Positions 1 through 5,300 of a DNA stretch of 8,613 nt are shown here, in pieces. The notes below the pieces were generated by a model. That model was not told the origin of the DNA and did not search any database. It saw nothing but the letters and a program-made list of their open reading frames with translations. This stretch comes from Anaerolineaceae bacterium (GTDB lineage Bacteria; Chloroflexota; Anaerolineae; Anaerolineales; Villigracilaceae). Location of the stretch: assembly GCA_009885445.1 (NCBI GenBank), contig VFKQ01000341.1, forward strand, positions 1-8,613. Reading direction: 5' to 3'. Made by a program: the position numbers and the translations under genes. The stretch's first letter is position 1. Each line of letters starts with the position of its first letter.

Positions 1-134
1 AGGAACGCCGCGACTTGTTTGCCAATCTGTTCGATGAACTCATTGAGGATATCGGCCTCGCTAATGCCATGCACGAAGCGGAAGACAGCGGAACAGTGAG
101 TCGCGAGGAAATCATGGCGAACCTGGGGGAATAG
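1..134 (+). CDS. Antitoxin of a type II toxin-antitoxin pair (C-terminal part only)
   Basis: The reading frame is open from position 3 to a TAG stop at 132-134, giving the last 43 residues of a protein whose start lies left of the window. The visible part is acidic and ends with SREEIMANLGE, a tail style typical of RelB- and Phd/YefM-like antitoxins that partner RelE toxins. The upstream part should hold the DNA-binding domain that also represses the operon, but it is not visible. The stop is one base before the toxin start, the tight antitoxin-then-toxin order expected of such operons. The family assignment rests mostly on this neighbour, so the antitoxin role is fairly likely but the exact family is open. 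Confidence 0.7.
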   Translation, partial: ERRDLFANLFDELIEDIGLANAMHEAEDSGTVSREEIMANLGE

Positions 135-135
135 C

Positions 136-402
136 GTGAAACTGGAATTTCGAGAAACTTTTCTTAAAGACTTGCGGGGAATCAAGGACGCGACGGTGAA
201 AAAGAAAGTCGCCATATTAATTTCTGATGCCGAGAATGCGACCTCCCTGCTTGATTTGAAAAATGTGAAGAAACTGGAGGGGAGCATCTCCTATTACCGA
301 ATCCGAATTGGGGACTATCGCATTGGCGTCAAAGTTCAAGAGAAAATGCTAATTTTCATGCGTTGTTTGAATCGCAAAGATATTTACCGCCATTTTCCGT
401 AA
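136..402 (+). CDS. RelE/ParE family toxin (probable mRNA interferase)
   Basis: An 88-residue basic protein, the usual RelE/ParE toxin length. RelE-type toxins cleave mRNA on the ribosome and are neutralised by binding the antitoxin; ParE-type relatives act on gyrase. The family pattern is visible: a helical N-terminal half (residues 7-47), then a beta sheet with YYRIRIGDYRIGV (53-65) and a final strand plus R80-x3-Y84 near the C-terminus. R55, R57, R62, R80 and Y84 are the sort of residues RelE uses for RNA binding and cleavage; I infer this from the pattern, not from an alignment. The start is GTG at 136, chosen because it follows the antitoxin stop by one base and has a GGGGGA ribosome binding site (125-130) five bases upstream. 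Translation is therefore probably coupled to the antitoxin. The closest style is RelE/StbE rather than ParE, but that is not certain. Confidence 0.85.
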   Translation: MKLEFRETFLKDLRGIKDATVKKKVAILISDAENATSLLDLKNVKKLEGSISYYRIRIGDYRIGVKVQEKMLIFMRCLNRKDIYRHFP

Positions 403-500
403 ATCACTTTGTACTTTTCAAGTTCTAAATTCGGCTCGGTGACCGAGGAGCCGAAGAAGACTTCGATTCACCTTGTCCACGCGCGAGGGGCGGGCATGTC
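403..500. other. Spacer after the toxin gene with a stem-loop
   Basis: No convincing gene is present. An 8-bp perfect inverted repeat (TTCGGCTC at 430-437 and GAGCCGAA at 448-455, ten-base loop) lies about 28 bases after the toxin stop. It lacks a T-run on the plus strand, so it is at best a weak or factor-assisted terminator or an mRNA-protecting hairpin. Confidence 0.4.
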
Positions 501-529
501 TGTAATGCACCCTGAAAGTTGGACGGATG
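501..529 (+). mobile_element. Probable left terminal inverted repeat of an IS150-like (IS3 family) element, remnant
   Basis: The sequence TGTAATGCACCC at 501-512, followed five bases later by GTTGGACGGATG at 518-529, closely resembles the left end of IS150 as I recall it (TGTACTGCACCC, a five-base gap, then GTTGGACGATG). The spacing between the two conserved blocks is the same. In such elements the first transposase ORF begins within about 40-70 bases, and here an AGGAG-led ATG follows at 569. No transposase is encoded after it and no matching right end is visible, so this would be a solo end or deleted remnant. The match is from memory and not from a database search. Confidence 0.45.
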
Positions 530-568
530 CGAAAAACAAGATAGACTATCCAAAAATAGGAGTGCAAG

Positions 569-871
569 ATGGCTCGGGACCAGCGCCCGAATCCGCCGGC
601 GCAACCATCCACGACCACCTCCGCGCCCGCCGTCGTCAATACTTCTGCGCCCGGCGCAGTCGAATACGTCACGCCGAACACCTATCCAGGGCAGGTGTGC
701 CACGAGCGCAAGTGCCGTGGAGCGCGGGTGTTCGCGTTAAAAACTATTCTGGTTTTTGATTTCACATCAGGCATACATTGCAAAACTGTTAGTGCCCCCA
801 ACGGCACTTATTCGCGCGCCGCGAATTGGTTAACATGCATCATCCTAGCCAGCCAAAGGGTAACCGCATGA
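569..871 (+). CDS. Doubtful small ORF, 100 aa, possibly an IS ORF start fused to unrelated sequence
   Basis: The ATG at 569 has a strong ribosome binding site (AGGAG at 558-562, six bases before the start). The product begins MARDQRPNPPAQPSTTTSAP, a Pro/Thr/Ala-rich stretch with no domain I recognise, and has Cys pairs in the middle (CHERKC). Up to about 737 the DNA is GC-rich, then it turns AT-rich, and the second half runs through two hairpins (791-826), which argues against it all being coding. Its TGA stop (869-871) overlaps the ATG of the next gene (868) as ATGA, the form seen in translational coupling. Since a probable IS left end lies just upstream, one explanation is that the start context belonged to a transposase orfA whose body was lost. 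No transposase-like residues are seen. It may not encode a functional protein. Confidence 0.3.
   Translation: MARDQRPNPPAQPSTTTSAPAVVNTSAPGAVEYVTPNTYPGQVCHERKCRGARVFALKTILVFDFTSGIHCKTVSAPNGTYSRAANWLTCIILASQRVTA
791..826 (+). promoter_or_regulatory. Two tandem hairpins in front of the HzsA-related gene
   Basis: Hairpin one pairs AGTGCC (791-796) with GGCACT (803-808) around a six-base loop. Hairpin two pairs ATTCGCG (810-816) with CGCGAAT (820-826) around a three-base loop. They are one base apart and end about 28 bases before the ribosome binding site of the downstream gene. Neither is followed by a T-run, so they fit an mRNA leader structure or protein-binding element better than an intrinsic terminator. 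Confidence 0.45.
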
Positions 872-3800
872 CCAAAATCATCCGCAATTTTTTTCTTCTG
901 TTTGCCGCATTATTCAGCCTGCCCACTGCGAGCGCATTGGCCCGGCCCGCCGCTGTGGTCACCACGCAGAATCCGATTCTGTTCGTCACGCAAGTTCCGC
1001 TGGCCACCTACACCAACATCACTTTCACATTTGGGAATCAACGAGCCGACATGGATGCCGTCGGCCGCGGCGGCGACTTGTGGATTCGCTTCCCCAACGG
1101 GGCGCTCAAAAACCTCACGGCGACGGCGGGTTACGGCCTCGACACCAACGGCGACGGCATCTTGACTGGCAACGAAGGTATCGCCGTGCGCGACCCCGCC
1201 GTCGATTGGACGGGCACCAAAGCCGTCTTCAGCATGGTCGTCGGCGCGCCAACTGAACAATATGAATATCTGAATTACTACTGGCAGTTATATGAAATCA
1301 CTGGCCTCGGCCAAAGCGACACGCCCGTTATTACGAAGGTGCCCAACCAGCCAGCCACCTACAACAACGTCAGCCCGGTGTACGGCTCGGATGGACGCAT
1401 CATCTTCACCTCAGACCGTCCACGCAACGGCGCGACTTTGCTCTATCCGCAACTCGACGAATATGAAGAAGAGGCCACTGTCAGCGGCGTGTGGAGTCTC
1501 GACCCAAGCACAGGGAATCTCTTCCTGGTCAACCACGCCCCCTCCGGCGACTTCACACCCATCATCGACTCGTATGGCCGCATCGTCTTCACGCAATGGG
1601 ACCACTTGCAACGCGACCAACAAGCCGACGCCGACTTCGCCTTCCGCAACCCGGGCCAGTCCACTTGCGGCGCTTCAAACTACGGCACGTTTAACTACGA
1701 CAGCGAAACCGTCAACACCTACAACCTGAACAACCGCGCCGAAGTCTTCCCCGAAGCGCGCTCCTGCCGCACCGACCAATTGGCGTCTCAGCATTTGGTG
1801 GGTCACACCTTCAACCTCTTCCTGCCCTGGACGATTAATCAAGATGGCACCGACGCCGAAGTGTTAAATCACATTGGCCGCCACGAATTTCTGACCTACA
1901 TAGACCGCGTCTTCAACAACGATCCCGCGTTGGACGATTACTATACCCAATATGGAAATATCGCCAACACCAACGCGCTCGAAACCGGCATGTTCCACAT
2001 TCAAGAAGACCCGCTCCACCCGGGCACTTTCTACGGCGTAGACACGCCCGAGTTTGGCTACCACTCCACGGGCCGCGTCATTCGCATGGTCGCGCCGCTC
2101 GGCGTCAACGCTGACCAACTCATTCTAGATTACATCACCCATCCCGACACCTATGGTGACACAGCTACCGCGAATCATAGTGGCCGCTATCGCGAACCCC
2201 TGCCCCTCGCAGATGGTCAACTCATTGCAGTGCACACAGCCACCAAAGTGGAAGAGAATGGTTCCGATTTCAATTCCAATTATGCTCTGCGCCTCAAGAC
2301 CCTCACTCTCGGCGGCAACGGCTATTTCAGCCCCAGCCAAACATTAACAACCGGCATCAGCAAAAATATTAAATACTGGGATCCCGACAACCTCGTCAAC
2401 TACAACGGCGTTTTATGGGAGCTGAATCCGGTCGAGGTCCGCGCGCGAACCGTGCCCGGGGCCGCAAACTTTACATTGGCCGCGCCCGAACAAAATATGT
2501 TCAATCAAGCCGATGTCACGCTCGGCGAACTGCAAGACTGGATGAAGCAATACGACCTGGCGCTCATCGTCGGTCACGACATGACCACTCGCGACGACAT
2601 GGACATGCAACAACCTTTCAACCTGCAAGTGCCGGGCGGTGCGCAAACGCTAAGCAACACTTATAGCGTGGGCGACATCATTTACAACATCACGCACCTG
2701 CAATTTTTTCAAGCCGACCAGTTACGCGGTTTAACTTTCGGCTCAAACCAGATTCAACCCGGCCGCCGCGTGCTCGCCCAAAATTTACATGACCCGAACG
2801 CCCTCGCCGCCAACCCGCAGATCAACGGCCCCGTCGGCAGTGTGGCCCTTGCCACAGACGGCTCCTTCGCCGCCTTCGTCCCCGCCCGCCGCGCGATGAC
2901 CTGGCAACTCACCGACGCCAACGGCACCGGCATCATCCGCGAACGTTACTGGCTCACCTTTCAACCCGGCGAAGTGCGCGTGTGCAAATCCTGCCACGGC
3001 CTCAATGAAGTGGATCAAGCCGGAAACACCGCGCCCGAAAACAATCCGCAAGCCCTGCTCAATTTGTTAATGATGTGGAAAGCCTCCGACCCCATCGGCG
3101 GCCCGCCGCACGTCAACGCCATCGCGCGCGCCTCAGCAAACCCGACCACAAATCAAAGCGTGCAATTCAATGTGACATTTTCAAAAGCCGTCAGCGGCGT
3201 GGACTTAAGCGACTTCAGCCTCGCCGCCGTCGGCCTGACGGGCGCATCGCTCACCTCTGTCAGCGGGTCGGGCAATATTTACACGGTCACCGCTAACAGC
3301 GGGTCCGGATCGGGCACCCTGGGCCTCAACCTCGTCGACAACGACTCCATCCTCGACGCGACTCCCAATCCGCTGGGCGGAGTCGGCGCGGGCAACGGCA
3401 ACTTCACCGGCGAGGTCTACAACAAATCTGGCGGCACCATCACCGCCCTCGCTGGCACGCACGACGACAAATCCACCGTGTGGACTTACACTGGCACATG
3501 GACATCCACTTCGGCAACCAGCGCGTACGGTGGTTCGTTTAAATCCACCACCAGCGCGGGCGGCTCGGCCACGGTTTATTTCAGCGGTGTGCAAGCAAAA
3601 CTTTATTACACCAAAAATTCTTCGATGGGCAAAATGGATGTGTACATAGACGATGTCTTTGTGACGCAGATCAGTGAGAACGCAAGTACCGCCGCCTACA
3701 AGAAAACCTGGCTCAGCCCGGTCTATGCGGACGGCGTACACAAACTGACTCTCGTGCGCAGTACGAGCAAAGTCAACGTGGACGCGGTGCAGGTCATCGC

Positions 3801-4176
3801 GCCACCCGTTCCAGTTGGACCCGGCACCTACGAAAATAACAATGCCAACTGGGTCTTCAGCGGCACGTGGACAAATACAACCGTTACAGGAGCAACGGGA
3901 GGCACTGTCCGTACCTCGAGCATCATTTCCAACAGCGCCTCCCTAACGGTCAGCGGAGCAAGTGGATTCACCCTGCGCTACTTCACGCGCAATGGCTACG
4001 GTTCGATGGATGTCTACGTGGATAATGTAAAAGTGACCACGCTGATTCAAAGTAGCGGCTCCCTGACGGTGGATTGGAAAACCTACACCCTCGCGCTCAC
4101 CCCCGGCACACACACCATCAAGTTAGTGGATGCCAGCGGCAAAGTGAATTTCGACAATATTGTGATTGCGCCGTAA
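868..4176 (+). CDS. HzsA-related secreted monoheme protein with Ig-like and tandem beta-sandwich modules
   Basis: A 1102-residue exported protein. I chose the ATG at 868 because it has AAAGGG (855-860) seven bases upstream and opens directly on a signal peptide (KIIRN, hydrophobic FFLLFAALFSL, probable cleavage after ALA at 22-24). A more upstream TTG at 826 would bury this signal and falls in a hairpin. Residues about 30-345 look like a propeller-type beta region (blades such as GRIIFTSDRP at 176-185 and GRIVFTQWDH at 237-246). Residues about 345-740 resemble the middle and heme region of hydrazine synthase alpha subunit relatives, ending in one c-type heme site, C706-K-S-C709-H710. Residues 750-850 form a bacterial Ig-like module (RASANPT, VTFSKAVSGVDLSDF). 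Two similar beta-sandwich repeats follow, about 862-978 and 987-1102, sharing the MDVYIDDV / MDVYVDNV motif. Export plus CxxCH implies heme attachment outside the cytoplasm. The extra C-terminal modules suggest binding to carbohydrate or surface polymer (inference). No other hydrazine synthase or anammox gene is present, so I do not assign hydrazine synthesis; the substrate is unknown. No partner gene lies beside it on the same strand. Confidence 0.85.
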   Translation: MTKIIRNFFLLFAALFSLPTASALARPAAVVTTQNPILFVTQVPLATYTNITFTFGNQRADMDAVGRGGDLWIRFPNGALKNLTATAGYGLDTNGDGILTGNEGIAVRDPAVDWTGTKAVFSMVVGAPTEQYEYLNYYWQLYEITGLGQSDTPVITKVPNQPATYNNVSPVYGSDGRIIFTSDRPRNGATLLYPQLDEYEEEATVSGVWSLDPSTGNLFLVNHAPSGDFTPIIDSYGRIVFTQWDHLQRDQQADADFAFRNPGQSTCGASNYGTFNYDSETVNTYNLNNRAEVFPEARSCRTDQLASQHLVGHTFNLFLPWTINQDGTDAEVLNHIGRHEFLTYIDRVFNNDPALDDYYTQYGNIANTNALETGMFHIQEDPLHPGTFYGVDTPEFGYHSTGRVIRMVAPLGVNADQLILDYITHPDTYGDTATANHSGRYREPLPLADGQLIAVHTATKVEENGSDFNSNYALRLKTLTLGGNGYFSPSQTLTTGISKNIKYWDPDNLVNYNGVLWELNPVEVRARTVPGAANFTLAAPEQNMFNQADVTLGELQDWMKQYDLALIVGHDMTTRDDMDMQQPFNLQVPGGAQTLSNTYSVGDIIYNITHLQFFQADQLRGLTFGSNQIQPGRRVLAQNLHDPNALAANPQINGPVGSVALATDGSFAAFVPARRAMTWQLTDANGTGIIRERYWLTFQPGEVRVCKSCHGLNEVDQAGNTAPENNPQALLNLLMMWKASDPIGGPPHVNAIARASANPTTNQSVQFNVTFSKAVSGVDLSDFSLAAVGLTGASLTSVSGSGNIYTVTANSGSGSGTLGLNLVDNDSILDATPNPLGGVGAGNGNFTGEVYNKSGGTITALAGTHDDKSTVWTYTGTWTSTSATSAYGGSFKSTTSAGGSATVYFSGVQAKLYYTKNSSMGKMDVYIDDVFVTQISENASTAAYKKTWLSPVYADGVHKLTLVRSTSKVNVDAVQVIAPPVPVGPGTYENNNANWVFSGTWTNTTVTGATGGTVRTSSIISNSASLTVSGASGFTLRYFTRNGYGSMDVYVDNVKVTTLIQSSGSLTVDWKTYTLALTPGTHTIKLVDASGKVNFDNIVIAP

Positions 4177-4179
4177 CCC

Positions 4180-4206
4180 GTAGGTCGGATTGGCAATCCG
4201 ACTTAC
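4180..4206. repeat. Hairpin repeat unit of the GTCGGATT-GGC-AATCCGAC type
   Basis: Positions 4180-4191 (GTAGGTCGGATT) pair with 4195-4206 (AATCCGACTTAC) around a GGC loop. Eleven of twelve pairs are Watson-Crick and one is G-U. It starts four bases after the stop of the HzsA-related gene. There is no T-run, so it is not a classical terminator. I recall similar sequences as dispersed intergenic repeats in several bacterial genomes; copy number here cannot be judged from one window. Confidence 0.55.
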
Positions 4207-4256
4207 GCCGCACCGCCGGACGCGTTAATTTCGTGCGGCGATTCTTTGTTAATCAA

Positions 4257-4289
4257 AAACAGGGCGACCTTGCCGAGGTCGCCCTGTTT
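4257..4289. terminator. Bidirectional intrinsic terminator between convergent genes
   Basis: A perfect 14-bp inverted repeat (AAACAGGGCGACCT at 4257-4270, AGGTCGCCCTGTTT at 4276-4289) encloses a five-base loop. Read on the minus strand, the GC-rich core is followed by TTTTTGATT, a good U-tract, and the hairpin begins 13 bases past the methyltransferase stop. Read on the plus strand, the core is followed by TTTGATTCT, a weaker tract, 80 bases past the HzsA-related stop. It probably ends both transcripts, with better efficiency for the minus strand. Confidence 0.85.
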
Positions 4290-4302
4290 GATTCTCAACT
4301 CA

Positions 4303-5037
4303 CTACACCTTCTCCACCACCCAAAAATGGGACAGGCCCAGAATCTTAAGCGGCGTCTTTTCTAAAAACTGCAAAGCCGCGCGCAACGTTTTCGCCAACG
4401 GACCGAAGCGGGCAATGAGATTATCGTATGCGCCGAAGACGATGGTTCTTTCGATAAATCGAACAGGCAGACCAGCAAAAAGTTTTTGCAAATCATGGCG
4501 CGAATAAACGCGCACATGCGGGGCAAGTCTGTCGCGCAAAAATCGCGGCAAATAATTTACAAAAAACTTGTTGCCGAAATAATATTTTCCGCGCCAAAAG
4601 ATTCCGTGCGTCTCGAAGGGATAGCCGCGATTCGGACAAAAGATGACGGCACGTCCGCCAACCCGCAACGCGCGAATCATTTCGCGCACGGCGGCGCGGT
4701 CATCCTGGACGTGCTCGATCACTTCGTGACTGAGAATCAAGTCGAAAGTCCCGGCAAGAAACGGGAGGGACTCGCCTGCGGCGTTGAGGATGTGCGGCGA
4801 GAGAGTCCGCGCTTCGAGGGCGCGCTCAAAGTCAAATTCGAGTCCGATCACTTCGCCGCCGAAGGCTGAAAATTTTTCCACGTACATGCCCACGCCACAG
4901 CCGTTCTCGAGCACACGTCCGCGTGCGCGCTCACCGGCGGCGCGCAGAATCATGTCGAGGCGGCGCTGTTGACCGGCGCGCCACACGTAAGAGGGTTCGC
5001 CACGCAGGGCGGCTTTGTTTAAGTCTCGTTCATTCAT
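4303..5037 (-). CDS. Class I SAM-dependent methyltransferase
   Basis: A 244-residue cytoplasmic protein of the Methyltransf_11 type. The SAM-binding motif I is VLENGCGVG at residues 42-50, the acidic strand-2 end is GLEFD at 65-69, the AGESLPF segment is at 87-93, and motif IV is FDLILSHEVIEHV at 98-110, followed by the usual VGGRAVIFCPN (127-136). The C-terminal 100 residues, rich in aromatics (FWRGKYYFGNKFFVNYLPRF), should decide the acceptor, which I cannot identify. I chose the ATG at 5037 because the longer option at 5082 begins inside a fold-back repeat and adds residues not needed by the fold; the ribosome binding site at either start is weak. It converges on the HzsA-related gene and diverges from nusA, so it is probably a single-gene unit. 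Family confidence is high, substrate unknown. Confidence 0.88.
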   Translation of the reverse strand: MNERDLNKAALRGEPSYVWRAGQQRRLDMILRAAGERARGRVLENGCGVGMYVEKFSAFGGEVIGLEFDFERALEARTLSPHILNAAGESLPFLAGTFDLILSHEVIEHVQDDRAAVREMIRALRVGGRAVIFCPNRGYPFETHGIFWRGKYYFGNKFFVNYLPRFLRDRLAPHVRVYSRHDLQKLFAGLPVRFIERTIVFGAYDNLIARFGPLAKTLRAALQFLEKTPLKILGLSHFWVVEKV

Positions 5038-5050
5038 GGATGTTATGGTT

Positions 5051-5155
5051 CTCGCAAAGTAATTTTTTGCCACAAAGCGCACAGAGAAAAATGAGTTTGA
5101 AGAGTTTTTCTCAAAGCTCTCTGTGTTCTCTGTGGCTGGTTTTTGCGACTTTGTA
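5051..5155. repeat. Fold-back (inverted-repeat) element in the nusA upstream region
   Basis: The arms GCCACAAAGCGCACAGAGA (5069-5087) and TCTCTGTGTTCTCTGTGGC (5118-5136) pair at 16 of 19 positions plus one G-U. An inner pairing of GAGAAAAA (5084-5091) with TTTTTCTC (5105-5112) and an outer one of CAAAGT (5055-5060) with ACTTTG (5148-5153) extend the structure. There is no coding content. The CTCTGTG-TCTCTGTGGC type of sequence is one I recall as dispersed in many environmental bacterial genomes, so this may be a small non-autonomous or REP-like repeat. Confidence 0.6.
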
Positions 5156-5174
5156 AGGCCGTGTCATGGACGTG

Positions 5175-5180
5175 ATTATA
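5175..5180 (-). promoter_or_regulatory. Possible -10 element for the methyltransferase gene
   Basis: On the minus strand positions 5180-5175 read TATAAT, a perfect -10 hexamer, 138 bases before the methyltransferase start. No good -35 is seen 16-18 bases upstream, so the call is weak. If used, its transcript would carry the fold-back repeat in its leader, and the promoter would lie back to back with that of nusA. Confidence 0.25.
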
Positions 5181-5182
5181 AC

Positions 5183-5211
5183 TTGCAACATTTGTATGCC
5201 TGTGCTAAAAT
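5183..5211 (+). promoter_or_regulatory. Housekeeping (sigma-70/SigA type) promoter of the nusA operon
   Basis: A -35 box TTGCAA (5183-5188) and a -10 box TAAAAT (5206-5211) are separated by exactly 17 bases, and a TG one base before the -10 (5203-5204) makes it an extended -10. Transcription should start near 5218, leaving a leader of about 80 bases before nusA. This is the best promoter match I found in the window. Confidence 0.7.
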
Positions 5212-5251
5212 CTGCGAGCATCCTAACACCAATACTCTACTGTTAACACTG

Positions 5252-5279
5252 AGAAGTGGGCGATGCCCACTTCTTTTCA
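5252..5279 (+). terminator. Terminator-like hairpin in the nusA leader (possible attenuator)
   Basis: AGAAGTGGGC (5252-5261) pairs perfectly with GCCCACTTCT (5265-5274) around a GAT loop, followed by TTTC. The stem plus T-rich tail has the shape of a short intrinsic terminator, although the T-run is modest. It lies after the predicted promoter and 22 bases before the nusA start, so the operon must be read through it. I see no clear competing antiterminator pairing in the 35 bases of leader before it. Confidence 0.6.
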
Positions 5280-5300
5280 TATCTATAGGACACTCACGGC

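Noticed and set aside
430..455. The stem-loop after the toxin gene as an intrinsic terminator
   Set aside because: There is no T-run after the stem on the plus strand, so I list it only as structure within the spacer.
409..759. A 116-codon plus-strand ORF starting with TTG after the toxin gene
   Set aside because: It has no ribosome binding site, runs through a stem-loop and the probable IS end, and becomes Arg/His-rich like an out-of-frame reading.
826..867. TTG (826) or ATG (835) as the start of the HzsA-related gene
   Set aside because: The TTG falls at the end of a hairpin and both would place 11-14 polar residues before the signal peptide; the ATG at 868 has its own AAAGGG site.
2983..2997. 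CxxCH and HzsA similarity as evidence of an anammox organism
   Set aside because: There is only one heme motif and no other hydrazine synthase or dehydrogenase gene in the window, and HzsA-related proteins occur in non-anammox bacteria.
3205..3741. A 178-codon minus-strand ORF opposite the HzsA-related gene
   Set aside because: It is a shadow of the Ig-like and beta-sandwich coding region, with no domain and no ribosome binding site I could support.
5038..5082. Upstream ATG at 5082 for the methyltransferase
   Set aside because: It begins inside the fold-back repeat and adds 15 residues unrelated to the methyltransferase fold.
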